Shown piece after piece: positions 12,000-23,149 of a stretch of 64,000 nt of DNA; within the stretch, counting starts at the first letter, position 1, and each line of letters opens with the position of its first letter. Under the pieces are notes generated by a model. It searched no databases and had not been told where the DNA came from. It saw only the letters and a list, made by a program, of their open reading frames with translations. The DNA comes from Macrostomum hystrix (Eukaryota > Platyhelminthes > Macrostomidae). The position numbers and the translations under genes are program-made. The stretch is taken from assembly GCA_950097015.1 (NCBI GenBank), contig CATNEN010000030.1, forward strand, positions 2,651,001 to 2,715,000. The letters run 5' to 3'.

Positions 12000-12330
12000 G
12001 CTAGTCTAAATAGATAGAAATTTGTCGGAATTGATTGGAAATTTCGCAGTATGAGCCATAGATAGGAGGACAGAAAAAGACTATTGATAGCCAACTGTCA
12101 GAATTGATTGCCAATTGTTTGAATTGATTGAAAATTGTTTGAATTGATTGCAAAGTGTCGGTTTCTCGTGGTAGCTTGTTTTCTTTATTTGAAAAGCTTT
12201 GTTCGCTTTTGAAAGCACATTTGTCGGAATTGAATGCACGTCCGGCCAAGAACTACCATAAACTGTCTGAATTGAATGAAAAGAGTTTGACTTTGATTGC
12301 ACTATTACCAAAATAGAATGGAAAAAGGTG
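12000..12330 (-). repeat. Right terminal inverted repeat of the Tc1-like element
   Basis: Reverse complement of the left arm, slightly longer because of an extra internal aattgattg-type unit near 12105-12150. Confidence 0.88.
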
Positions 12331-12411
12331 TAGAAATAATAGTCTCAAAAATAGACACTATTATTTAGAAAAAAAAACATTAGAAAAAACAAAAACAACA
12401 TAGAAAAAACA

Positions 12412-12600
12412 TGTGCTTTAGTCTATGGGTATTAATCGCGAGGGGCAGAGTGAGAAGGCTTTAGTCTATGGGTATTAATCGCGAGGGGCAGAGTGAGAAG
12501 GCTTTAGTCTATGGGTATTAATCGCGAGGGGCAGAGTGAGAAGGCTTTAGTCTATGGGTATTAACCGCGAGGGGCAAGTGAGAAGGCTTTAGTCTATGAA
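12412..12600. repeat. 43-bp tandem repeat, about four copies
   Basis: Unit core ggctttagtctatgggtatt followed by a ggggcagagtgagaa end. The copies are nearly identical; one has lost two bases. It lies just outside the right arm of the transposon. Confidence 0.88.
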
Positions 12601-13248
12601 CTAGAGCGACATCATTACGCAAAAGGACATTAACGCGCATCCTACGTGCGTCTTAATGTCACCAAAAGTGCATATCAAATGTATTTAATTTGCTATTTGC
12701 TATACACAAACATAAACTTGGCCTATACTAATCGACCTCACCTCGACCACTGTGCTTCCAGGTTTATTAGCTCGTATTAGTTTAATGCTTAGAATTGCAA
12801 TCCGTAACTGAACTAGACTAGTTCGGCTGCAGCGCACGTCAATTGAGGTGGAACATTATTATTTTCATTCAAGCTAAGTTTTAAGGCTAAGTTTTAAAAT
12901 TCAAGCTAAAATCACGTGACATTGCCGGATTGGCTCGTTGCCTGCATGGCCAGGAATTGATTGCTTATAGCGGTTTTGCAGTCTGTTATCTCTGTGTGTG
13001 TGTGTGGCCAAACTTATGTGGCCGCGCGTAGGTGTTTTAGTCGGATAAGGTTAGAACACCAGCTTTCTTACAAATAGCCAAGCCCAGAGCAACGCACAGT
13101 GCCTAGTTGTCTGGAAGTCAGCTGACTGCCTTGTTAAGACAATCCCGCTAAAGCCTGCTAGACCTTGCATATTACTGGAGAACGTAGCAATACAATTTCA
13201 GGTTTAATAGGCGCAGCAAAGCTAAAAGTTCAGCTATCAAAGGCCGTC
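12601..13248. other. Upstream region of the uridine phosphorylase gene
   Basis: No gene is recognised. A pyrimidine-rich acceptor-like site (caatttcag, ending at 13200) lies 48 bases before the chosen ATG. It could receive a spliced leader or close a leader intron. A short (tg)n run occurs near 12992-13004. Confidence 0.4.
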
Positions 13249-16200
13249 ATGTCAGCTGCGAACGACAAAAGTACAGTGCGTCTGGCGAATCCCAATCTGA
13301 AGGACGACCGGCACGATGTACTTTACCACATCGGGCTGGATAACAAGAAGCACGACCTGAAGGCTATGTTTGGCGATACCAAGGTAAACCTAGCTAAACA
13401 ATAGGGGGAGTTCCGTAACCTAATGTCTAGAGCTGCGAACTTCTGTCCTAGAGGTCCGGAGTTCAAATCTCAGGTCGTTAGTTTGAATCTCAGGTCGGTA
13501 GTTCGAATCTCAGTAGGTAGTCGGTAGTTGTCGGTAGTTGAAACATCAGTTGAAACATCAGTTGAAACATCAGTTGAAACATCAGTTGAAACATCAGTTG
13601 AAACATCAGTTGAAACATCAGTTGAAACATCAGTTGAAGCATCAGTTGAAACATCAGTTGAAACATCAGTTGAAACATCAGTTGAAACATCAGTTGAAAC
13701 ATCAGTTGAAACATCAGTTGAAACATCAGTTGAAACATCAGTTGAAACATCAGTTGAAACATCAGTTGAAGCATCAGTTGAAACATCAGTTGAAGCATCA
13801 GTTGAAACAAAACACGTTAAAATTCTAGAACAGTAAAATCCCGGTGTCTCAACACCGCTGACACAATCAAAATTATTCCACAGGTGGTGTGCATGGGTGG
13901 CAGCAGCGGCCGGATGAAGCGGCTGGCGGAGGACCTGGCAGCTGAGCTGGGCATCCCGCTGCCAGCGGGGCGCGGCCTTGAGAACATCATCCCCGACACG
14001 GATCGATACGTCATGTACAAGATTGGGCCCATTGTCTGCGTAAATGTGAGCTGGGCCACACCCACTACCAGCGGCCAACACCCACTACCCGCTACACACA
14101 CCTGCTACCAGCTACCCATACCCACTACCAGCTACCCATACCCACTACAAGCTACCCATACCCACTACCAGCTACCCATACCCACTACCAGCTACCCATA
14201 CCCACTACAAGCTACCCACACCCACTAACAGCTGCCAACACCCACTACCCGCTGCCCACACACACTATCTACTGCCAACACCCACTACCCGCTACACACA
14301 CTCACTAGCAGCTGCCAACACCCACTAGAAGCTACCCACACCCACTACCAGCTGCCCACAGCCACTACCAGCTACCCATACCCACTACCAGCTGCCCACA
14401 CCCACTACCAGCTACCCATACCCACTACCAGCTACCCACAGCCACACCCACTACCCACTGCCCACACCCACTTCCAGCTACCCACACCCACTTCCATCTA
14501 CCCATACCCACTACCAGCTACCCACACCCACACCCACGACCCGCTACCCACACCTACCACCCGCTGCCCAGAGATTCCTCTCTAAATCAGTGCCTGTGTA
14601 CCACCCGCAGCACGGCATGGGCATACCTTCCATCTTGATCCTGCTGCACGAGCTGGCTAAACTGATGAGTCTTTCAGGTGCCACCGGTGTCACCTTCTTC
14701 CGTATGGGGACCTGCGGCGGTCTAGGAATCGAACCGGGGACCGTCTGTATTTCAAGTCGCTCTTTAAATGGCGAATTGGAGCCCTACCTGGAGCAGGTAA
14801 AGTGTTCCTGATTTCCAAATGTCTGAAAAATCGTTCATAGAAACTTTTTGAGTATAGCTTAACAAATTATAAGTGCATTTATTTGGCAGTTCATTCTCGG
14901 CGAGCGAACACGCCGCGAGGCCGTCTTCAACCCGGAGCTGTCACAGGAGCTGCTCGACTTAGCCAAGGAGCTGGACATTGCTGCAGTCTGCGGGGCCACC
15001 TTGTGCACTATCGACTTCTACGAAGGTTTGGGAAATCCCACCTCACTCAAATCCCCCACATTGAAATCCCACCTCAATGAAATCCCACCTCAATGAAATC
15101 CCACCTCATTGAAATCCCATCTCATTGATATCCCATATCATTGAAATACCCCACATTGAAATCCCACCTCATTGAAATACCCCACATTGAAATCCCACCT
15201 CATTGAAATACCCCACAATGAAATCCCACCTCATTGAAATACCCCACATTGAAATCCTACCTCATTGAAATACCCCACATTGAAATCCTACCTCATTGAA
15301 ATACCCCACATTGAAATCCCACTTCATTGAAATACCCCACATTGAAATCCCACCTCATTGAAATACCCCACATTGAAATCCCAACTTATTGAAATCCCAC
15401 CTCATTGAAATCCCAACTCATTGAAATCCCAACTCATTGAAATCCCACCTCATTGAAATACCCCACATTGAAATCCCACCTCATTGAAATACCCCACATT
15501 GAAATCCCAACTTATTGAAATCCCACCTCATTGAAATCCCAACTCATTGAAATCCCAACTCATTGAAATCCCACCTCATTGAAACCTCACCTCATTGAAA
15601 TCCCAACTTATTGAAATCCCAACTGATTGAAATCCCAACTTATTGAAACCCCACTTCATTGAAATTTCACTTCTTTGAAGTATCACCGGTGCACTTCTGC
15701 CCACCTCAATCAGCCGGTATTTGTGCTCACACGTTGCAGAGCAGGGCCGCATTGATGGAGCTGTCTGTGAGCACACCTGGGAGCAGCGTAATCAGTTCCT
15801 CCGTCGAGCCCACGATGCAGGAGTGCGCAACATCGAAATGGAGTCTCTGGCACTGGCTGCATTTACAAACCGGCTGGGCATTCGAGGTACTCAAGGATCA
15901 GGGATATTTGCTGGGGATTAGCGGTTCATCAAAGGATATTTAGTTGAGCACAGGTGGTTCATCAAAGGATATTTAGATAAGGACAAGCGGCACATCAAAG
16001 GATATTTAGTTAAGGACTGGCGGCTCATCAAAGGATATTTAGTTAAGGACTGGCGGCTCATCAAAGGATATTTAGTTAAGGACTGGCGGCACATCAAAGG
16101 ATATTTAGTTAAGGACTGGCGGCACATCAAAGGATATTTAGTTAAGTACAGGCGGCACATCAAAGGATATTTAGTTAAGTACAGGCGGCACATCAAAGGA

Positions 16201-16426
16201 TATTTAGTTAAGGACAGGCGGCTCAGGAAAGCAGCTTGTCCCACAAAAGCCAGCGGACACCGGATTAGCATTTTTAACCTCCTCAGCTGCCTGCATCGCG
16301 GTGACACTGCTGGACAGGTTCCAGCAGGACCAGGTGAAACACGAGCCAGGTGAAGTGGCCAGATTTGAGCGCCGAATGCTGCTCATCGTGGCGGCCTACG
16401 TCAGGCGCAGAGGAATCTGCAGTTAG
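13249..16426 (+). CDS. UPP1: Uridine phosphorylase
   Basis: Six coding exons: 13249-13383, 13884-14045, 14611-14796, 14890-15025, 15740-15886 and 16287-16426. All introns are GT-AG with consistent phases, giving 301 residues (human UPP1 has 310). The enzyme phosphorolyses uridine to uracil and ribose-1-phosphate in cytosolic pyrimidine salvage. Family marks: NPNL near the N-terminus, MGGSSGRMKR (phosphate-binding loop with Arg), DRYVMYKIGP, HGMGIPSILILLHEL, the GTCGGLGIEPGTV core (GTSGG motif), TIDFYE, and NIEMES for ribose and base binding. The start at MSAANDK is the ATG that gives a family-like N-terminus; an in-frame ATG at 13165 lies upstream of a likely splice acceptor. Introns 1, 2, 4 and 5 each hold a different minisatellite. 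I cannot separate UPP1 from UPP2 orthology. Confidence 0.93.
13425..13525 (+). mobile_element. tRNA-like (B-box) fragment in uridine phosphorylase intron 1
   Basis: Contains ggtccggagttcaaatctca, a B-box-like word, followed by two tandem re-copies of the region (ggtcgttagtttgaatctca, ggtcggtagttcgaatctca). It is probably a decayed SINE head whose B-box part has been duplicated next to the 12-bp array. Confidence 0.4.
13536..13812. repeat. 12-bp minisatellite in uridine phosphorylase intron 1
   Basis: About 23 copies of the 12-mer gttgaaacatca with only a few gaa-to-gag-type variants (gttgaagcatca). All plus-strand frames stay open, which creates false ORFs on both strands. Confidence 0.95.
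14050..14575. repeat. About 20-bp degenerate minisatellite in uridine phosphorylase intron 2
   Basis: Degenerate array of cccactaccagctacccata and shortened variants. It fills essentially the whole intron between exons 2 and 3. Confidence 0.9.
15040..15665. repeat. 15/16-bp composite minisatellite in uridine phosphorylase intron 4
   Basis: Two alternating units, ttgaaatcccacctca and ttgaaataccccaca, arranged in dimers on the left and mixed monomers on the right. It shows higher-order structure within one intron. Confidence 0.9.
15900..16228. repeat. 33-bp minisatellite in uridine phosphorylase intron 5
   Basis: About nine copies of a 33-bp unit, core tcaaaggatatttagttaag, ending about 60 bases before the acceptor of the last exon. 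Confidence 0.9.
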
Positions 16427-16459
16427 GACTTGAGGCGACATGTACGTTCTTGAATACTT

Positions 16460-16978
16460 CACAGATCTCCCAGCTGTCCTACAGCACCCAGATCCAGCTG
16501 TCCTACAGCACCCAGATCCAGCTGTTCTACAGCACCCAGTTCCAGCTGTCCTACAGCACCCAGTTCCAGCTGTCCTACAGCACCCAGTTCCAGCTGTCCT
16601 ACAGCACCCAGTTCCAGCTGTCCTACAGCACCCAGTTCCAGCTGTCCTACAGCACCCAGTTCCAGCTGTCCTACAGCACCCAGTTCCAGCTGTCCTACAG
16701 TACCCAGTTCCAGCTGTCCTACAGTACCCAGTTCCAGCTGTCCTACAGTACCCAGTTCCAGCTGTCCTACAGTACCCAGTTCGAGCTGTCCTACAGTACC
16801 CAGTTCCAGCTGTCCTACAGCACCCAGTTCCAGCTGTCCTACAGTACCCAGTTCCAGCTGTCCTACAGTACCCAGTTCCAGCTGTCCTACAGTACCCAGT
16901 TCCAGCTGTCCTACAGTACCCAGTTCCAGCTGTCCTACAGCACCCAGTTCCAGCTGTCCTACAGCACCCAGTTTTATT
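16460..16978. repeat. 24-bp minisatellite downstream of uridine phosphorylase
   Basis: About 21 copies of a 24-bp unit, core ctgtcctacagcacccagtt, starting about 35 bases after the stop codon. The array is open in several frames on both strands (up to 248 codons). Amino-acid content is pure repeat, so I treat these as non-coding. It may lie in the 3' UTR, since a canonical aataaa occurs at 17280-17285. Confidence 0.88.
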
Positions 16979-17279
16979 TATCTGTTGCCAAAATGATTCC
17001 GCAGACTCGTGGTAATGCTGTAACTGCATAAGTCAAGCCTGCACAGAATATCGCGAAAAAATCAATGCTTTGTAAGCATCTCCGAATTGATTGACATCCT
17101 GCGTGAAATAGAAACATTGCAAAGTACAGCCGAAGTTAGCTTACCCACATTACTACTGTAACAGTAGAGACTTAGGTTTTTTGTTTCAGTCAAATTATCA
17201 TATTGAAATGCTTTACGTCAATGTTACTTTACACTTTTTGCTTCCTGAAAAGTGCATAATTAACTGCATGATTGATAAC

Positions 17280-17285
17280 AATAAA
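17280..17285 (+). terminator. UPP1: Candidate polyadenylation signal (AATAAA) for uridine phosphorylase
   Basis: The first canonical aataaa I see downstream of the uridine phosphorylase stop, about 850 bases away and beyond the 24-bp array. Using it would place the array in the mRNA. Confidence 0.35.
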
Positions 17286-17574
17286 CACGAGTATAAAACA
17301 CAATGTTTGTGCTCTAGTAACCATTGTCTTGCTTACAAACAGTGCACAATTGAAAGCAGCGAGTTTATATCAATATAATATGAGCTATAAGAAGTTAATT
17401 GTATGCCATCGACCGGGACGGTAAATGAGATTAGAAAAATACCTAAAAAGCATGCAAAAATATAGCTCACTCACAAAAATATACTGCGACAGACATACGA
17501 AATCTACTCGCTTAGTTTTTTGACAGAAAATATCAAAGCAACGTACTAGCAAGGATAGATTATAAGTTTAAGTT

Positions 17575-18183
17575 TACTCTCTCTCTGACTCTCATTCGAT
17601 CCTGACTCTCATTTCTGAGTCTCATCCCAACTCTCTGACTCTCATTCCTTCTCTCTGACCCTCATTCCTTCTCTCTGACTCTCATTCCTTCTCTCTGACT
17701 CTCATTCCTTCTCTCTGACTCTCATCCCAACTCTCTGACTCTCATTCCTTCTCTCTGACTCTCATTCCTTCTCTCTGACTCTCATTCCTTCTCTCTGACT
17801 CTCATTCCTTCTCTCTGACTCTCATTCCTTCTCTCTGACTCTCATTCCTTCTCTCTGACTCTCATTCCTTCTCTCTGACTCTCATTCCTTCTCTCTGACT
17901 CTCATAGCTTCTCTCTGACTCTCATCCCTTCCCTCTCAGCCTCATTCCTGACTCTCATTCCTGACTCTCATTCCTGAATCTCATTCCTGACTCTCATTCC
18001 TGACTCTCATTCCTGACTCTCATTCCTGACTCTCATTCCTGACTCTCATTCCTGACTCTCATTCCTGACTCTCATTCCTGACTCTCATTCCTGACTCTCA
18101 TTCCTGACTCTCATTCCTGACTCTCATTCCTGACTCTCATTCCTGACTCTCATTCCTGACTCTCATTCCTGACTCTCATTCTG
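17575..18183. repeat. Two pyrimidine-rich arrays, 20-bp then 13-bp
   Basis: From 17575 to about 17940 the unit is 20 bp (ctctctgactctcattcctt). From about 17940 to 18183 it collapses to 13 bp (tgactctcattcc). The second unit is a sub-part of the first, so one array grew out of the other. The strand is almost pure pyrimidine apart from the GA step in each unit. Confidence 0.93.
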
Positions 18184-18277
18184 CTTCCACGATCAGGCGA
18201 GCGTCCGTCAAGGCAGTGGTAGAGAGTTTCTAATCTTTCGCAAAATTGACTAAAAGCAGAAGACGGTTCTGAGGCGG

Positions 18278-21200
18278 TCAGCTCAGCGGGTGCCAGAAGG
18301 CCAGGGTGACCCCAGGTCGGTCGGCCAGCTGGTCCCAGTGGGCGCGCCCGCTTCCGTAGCAGCTGGAAGAGAACACGACGAAGCCAAGGCAGGCGTCCAG
18401 ATCCGGACGGACTTGGCGTCGCTTCTGGCTGCAGGTCATGACGGAGACGATGAGGCTGACGCGGTCCAGCTTGCGCCTTGGTAGGGCCAGGCTTACGGAC
18501 TCGTTGTAGACCGGGCGCGGCGAGGCGTCGAAAATGCGGCTTCGCTTTCTGAACACCGGAGAGGCTGAGGCTGGCGACAACAGCGCCAGGTGCAGATAGG
18601 TGGCTGCAATGCGTTGGTGGACTGGCGGTCAGGCTGCAGCCAGCGGATGGGCTGTCAGCTAATGGGAGTGTCAGGGGATGGCGGTGTCAGGGGATGAGGT
18701 GTCAGGGGATGAGGTGTCAGGGGATGAGATGTCAGGGGATGGGAGTTTCAGGGGATGGGAGTTTCAGGGGATGAGGTGTCAGGGGTTGGTGGTGTCAGGG
18801 GATGGCGGTGTCAGGGGTTGGGAGTTTCAGGGGATGGTGGTGTCAGGGGATGGGGATGTCAGTGGATGGTGGAGTCAGGGGATGACGGTGTCAGGGGATG
18901 GTGGTGTCAGGGGATGGTGGTGTCAGGGGATGGTGGTGTCAGGGGTTGGGAGTTTCAGGGGATGGGAGTTTCAAGGGATGGCGGTGTCAGGGGATGGGAG
19001 TTTCAGGGGATGAGGTGTCAGGGGTTGGTGGTGTCAGGAGATGGTGGTGTCAGGGAATGGTGGTGTCAGGGGATGGCGGTGTCAGGGGATGGGAGTTTCA
19101 GGGGATGGTGGTGTCAGGGGATGGGGGTGTCAGTGGATGGTGGAGTCAGGGGATGGCGGTGTCAGGGGATGGTGGTGTCAGGGGATGGTGGTGTCAGGGG
19201 ATGGCGGTGTCAGGGGATGAGGTGTCAGGGGATGAGATGTCAGGGGATGGGAGTTTCAGGGGATGGCGGTGTCAGGGGATGGGAGTTTCAGGGGATGAGG
19301 TGTCAGGGGTTGGTGGTGTCAGGGGATGGTGGTGTCAGGGAATGGTGATGTCAGGGGATGGCGGTGTCAGGGGATGGGAGTTTCAGGGGATGGTGGTGTT
19401 GGGATGGTGGTGTCAGGGGATGGCGGTGTCAGGGGATGGTGGTGTCAGGGGATGGTGGTGTCAGTGGATGGTGGTGTCAGGGGATGGCCGTGTCAGGGGA
19501 TGGCGGTGTCAGCTAGGGGACGGTAGTGTCAGCAGATGGTGTCAGCGAATGGGAGTGTCAGGAGATGGTGGTGTCAGGGGATGGCGGTGTCAAGGTATGG
19601 GGGTGTCAGGGGAGTGTACACTGACTGACGATGAGAAGGTCAGGGCAGATGTGTTCTCAAAGGCAAGAGTAATTCGCAGAATCGGCTTTTTTGCTGGCTG
19701 CCGGTCGACTTTCGCCTGAGACTGAGATCATTAAATAGCTCGTTGACTTACACGGCACAGTTCCATCAGCGCAGCGGATATCGCTGGCCTTGAGAAACAT
19801 GACGTCCAGCCTCTCAGCTGATGGGATGTAGCGAAGGGCCACCAGCAGCTCGCACGATTCCAGCTGAAAGCAATTCCTCATTTCATGAGAACACTCGACT
19901 CAGTTATTCTGCCAATCCCCCTAACTCGCACTCACCTGTGGCATCTGCGTGGGAAGGCAGGTGTATTCAATGGCGACTCCCAGCTCTGCCGGCAGCGGCA
20001 GTAGGGCCTCGCCAACGATTCTTTCCCGGCTGAAGCGGTCGAAGTCCAGGCAGCGCAGCAGGAGGCGAGCAGCTTCCGGGGGTGCGGCACCGTCTGGCTC
20101 GGCCAGCGGCAGCACCAGAGTCTCGTTGAACACTGGCGAGGCCGTCTGGGCCACGATTCCGGTGCGCACAGCTTCTACAGCGTCGAAACATTCGCCGATA
20201 TTGACCAGCTGGACCTGGGCACGGGGATCGAGGGAGGGGTGAATTATTAGTGCATTCTGGAGTGAATGGGAAGGAAAGAAGAGGGAGGAAGCGGGGGTAG
20301 AGGAGTGAGGAAGCGGATGGGGCAGAGGAGGGAGGAAGCGGAGGGGGCAGAGCAGGGAGGAAGCAGAGGGGGCAGAGCAGGGAGGAAGCGGATGGGGCAG
20401 AGCAGGGAGGAAGCGGATGGGGCAGAGGATAGAGGAAGCGGGGGGCAGAGGATAGAGGAAGCGGGGGGCAGAGGATAGAGGAAGCGGAGGGGGCAGAGGA
20501 TGGGGGAAGCGGATGGGGCAGAGCAGGGAGGAAGCGGAGTGGCAGAGGAGGGAGGAAGAGGAGGGGCAGAGGAGGGAGGAAGCGGAGTGGCAGAGGAGGG
20601 AGGAAGAGGAGGGGCAGAGGAGGGAGGAAGCGGAGGGGGCAGAGCAGGGAGGAAGCGAAGGGATCAAGAGAGGGAGAAAAGGAGCGGAGAGCTTCACCTG
20701 GGCGAAGTTGCAGTGGCACAGTCCCAGCCGGGGTCCTGGAGTGTCCTCGGCGCTGTACAGATGCACAGCCAGGCAGTCAGTCTGCCTGGTAACAGAGAAG
20801 GTCAGCGTCACTGGGGGCGCCTGGGCGGCCGACAGGCGAAGCTGGCTCGGCTCCATCATCTGCTGCTCCTCGTGCAGCGGCTTTCTCGCCTGCGTTTGCT
20901 GCTTCTGCTGGTGAAGGGCTGCGCCGTAGACTGCCTCGCTAGCATTGCCCACCTGCAAATTTCAGGTGTCAATTGTTTAAAGCTGTCACTTTGAAGAAAG
21001 CAGAAAAATGCACTGCTGCCTACTCATTAGACTAATTTAGGGAAAAAACCCACTAAATTAAATTTTTTAGTTGCCGAGGCTTTCTGTTCTTCTTCATTGT
21101 TGCAGTCGAAGCAGCAGCAGCAGCAGCTACGAGCAAATGGGCCTCGCTTGCGAATTGGCGAATGCGCTGTGGGATTTGATGGATAATCGAGAAATTTTGG

Positions 21201-23149
21201 GAGACTGAGCACATGCGATTCCAATCAATCCCCCCAATGAACACACTGAACTTCCTCACATTTCCCTCTTGTCCAGCAATCTAATCCAATATTCACTCCT
21301 CTAACCCAACATTTCCCACCTCTAATCCAACATTTCCCTCAGCTAATCCAACATTTCCCTACGCTAATCCAACATTTCCCTACGCTAATCCAACATTTCT
21401 TTGTCGAATCCAACATTTCCCTCCGCTAATCCAACATTTCCTTGTCGAATCCAACATTTCCCTTCCTTTATCCAACATTTCCCTCCTCTAATCCAACATT
21501 TCCTTGTCGAATCCAACATTTCCCTTCCTTTATCCAACATTTCCCACCTCTAATCCAACATTTCCCTCCGCTAATCCAACATTTCCCTCCGCTAATCCAA
21601 CATTTCCCTCCGCTAATCCAACATTTCCTTGTCGAATCCAACATTTCCCTCCGCTAATCCAACATTTCCCTCCGCTAATCCAACATTTCCTTGTCGAATC
21701 CAACATTTCCCTTCCTTTATCCAACATTTCCCTTCCTTTATCCAACATTTCCCTCCTCTAATCCAACATTTCCCTCCTCTTATCCAACATTTGCCTCCTC
21801 TAATCCAACATTTCCCTGCTCTAATCCAACATTTCCCTCCTCTTATCCAACATTTCCCTCCTCTTATCCAACATTTGCTTCCTCTAATCCAACATTTCCC
21901 TCCGCTAATCCAACATTTTCCTCCTCTTATCTAACATTTCCCTCCTCTTATCCAACATTTGCCTCCTCTAATCCAACATTTCCCTCCGCTAATCCAACAT
22001 TTTCCTCCTCTTATCTAACATTTCCCACCTCTTATCCAACATTTCCCTGCTCTAATCCAACATTTCCCTCCTCTTATCCAACATTTCCCACCTCTTATCC
22101 AACATTTCCCTCCTCTAATCCAACATTTCCCTCCGCTAATCCAACATTTTCCTCCTCTTATCTAACATTTCCCTCCTCTTATCCAACATTTGCCTCCTCT
22201 AATCCAACATTTCCCTCCGCTAATCCAACATTTTCCTCCTCTTATCTAACATTTCCCACCTCTTATCCAACATTTCCCTGCTCTAATCCAACATTTCCCT
22301 CCTCTTATCCAACATTTCCCACCTCTTATCCAACATTTCCCTCCTCTTATCCAACATTTCCCTCCGCTAATCCAACATTTTCCTTGTCGAATCCAACATT
22401 TCCCTCCGCTAATCCAACATTTCCTTGTCGAATCCAACATTTCCCTCCTCTAATCCAACATATCCCACCTCTAATCCAACATTTCCCTCCGCTAATCCAA
22501 CATTTCCCTCCGCTAATCCAACATTTCCCTCCGCTAATCCAACATTTCTTTGTCGAATCCAACATTTCCCTCCGCTAATCCAACATTTCCTTGTCGAATC
22601 CAACATTTCCCTCCGCTAATCCAACATTTCCCTCCGCTAATCCAACATTTCCTTGTCGAATCCAACATTTCCCTCCTCTAATCCAACATATCCCACCTCT
22701 AATCCAACATTTCCCACCTCTAATACAACATATCCCACCTCTAATCCAACATTTCCCACCTCTAATACAACATTTCCCACCTCTTATCCAACATTTCCCT
22801 CCGCTAATCCAACATTTCCTTGTCGAATCCAACATTTCGCTCCTCTAACTGAATTAGTTTCCGCACTTAGGCAATCTTATCATCATTTCAATGACGCCTT
22901 TTTTGTTTTTTTCTTCCGTTATTTTCCCTGTCCAACAATGTCCTCCCATGCAGTAATAGAATCTTGCTCACGGTAGCCGCCGTCGCCCAGGCTCGCGATC
23001 CTCTGTCGCCGCCTCAGCCGAGACCTCAGCGGGCAGGCCGGACAGGCCAGGCACAGCAGCAGCACGCCGGCGCAGATCAGAAGGCAGCCGAAGGCAGCCG
23101 TCGCGCAGCCGATGGCAATCGCCGAGCTGACAGACATGCTAGCCGGCAT
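18278..23149 (-). CDS. SYT: Synaptotagmin with divergent, probably calcium-independent C2B
   Basis: Minus-strand exons 23149-22972, 21204-21131 (tentative), 20952-20698, 20214-19936, 19863-19752 and 18603-18278 splice in phase to about 407 residues, a normal synaptotagmin length. Exon 1 encodes a short lumenal end, a membrane span (about residues 8-34) and a Cys/Arg-rich flank (CLACPACPLRSRLRRR), suiting palmitoylation. C2A keeps the DFDRFSRERIVGEA loop of synaptotagmins, but its first loop has lost the Asp-rich pattern. C2B (ELLVALRYIPSAERLDVMFL) lacks the usual Asp residues in both calcium loops (ADGTVPSTYLHLALL; VMTCSQKRRQ), yet keeps the closing W-H-P-L motif (FWHPLS). Synaptotagmins act in vesicle trafficking and exocytosis. 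The linker exon is uncertain: an overlapping Cys-rich frame ending at 21054 is an alternative. Nearly every intron carries its own array. Confidence 0.82.
18640..19612. repeat. 15-bp G-rich minisatellite in synaptotagmin intron
   Basis: About 60 copies of ggtgtcaggggatgg and close variants on the plus strand, within the last synaptotagmin intron. Closely spaced GGGG and GG runs give quadruplex potential on the template strand. Long plus-strand frames here (up to 273 codons) are repeat artefacts. Confidence 0.93.
19612..19660 (+). mobile_element. SINE family B internal fragment
   Basis: About 45 bases match the interior of the SINE at 52327-52692 (ctgacgatgagaa, gtcagggcagatgt). It abuts the G-rich array inside a synaptotagmin intron and lacks head and tail. 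Confidence 0.7.
20255..20680. repeat. Purine-rich degenerate array in synaptotagmin C2A intron
   Basis: Units of about 21-24 bp (ggaggaagcggagggggcag and variants) on the plus strand. The transcribed minus sense is therefore a long pyrimidine tract. It splits the two exons of C2A and gives a false 345-codon reading-through frame on the minus strand. Confidence 0.88.
21285..22850. repeat. 21-bp minisatellite in synaptotagmin intron 1
   Basis: About 75 copies of catttccctcctctaatcca plus one base, with regular variants (cgctaatcc, cttatcc, ccttgtcgaatcc). The variants recur in blocks, indicating segmental amplification. Plus-strand frames of up to 295 codons are repeat only. Confidence 0.94.

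Larger units (their letters stand above)
10211..12332. mobile_element. Tc1/mariner-superfamily DNA transposon with long terminal inverted repeats
   Basis: A complete element of about 2.1 kb. Inverted termini begin cacctttttt(t)ccattcta and run about 310 bases on the left (10213-10523) and about 330 on the right (12000-12330). TA dinucleotides sit immediately outside both tips (10211-10212 and 12331-12332), as expected for the TA target duplication of the IS630-Tc1-mariner superfamily. The arms are internally repetitive (aattccgaca and related words), and the right arm has an extra internal unit. A broken transposase gene lies between them on the minus strand, along with two degenerate copies of a ~70-base block near 11800-11990 and a perfect 18-base palindrome at 10542-10559. 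Confidence 0.88.

Noticed and set aside
18678-19719. Plus-strand ORFs of up to 273 codons rich in Gly, Val, Ser
   Set aside because: Translation of the 15-bp G-rich array lying in a synaptotagmin intron; no non-repeat content.
21442-22848. N-P-T-F-P-S repeat ORFs, up to 295 codons
   Set aside because: Translation of the 21-bp intronic array in several frames; considered as a structural protein and dropped for lack of start context and leader.
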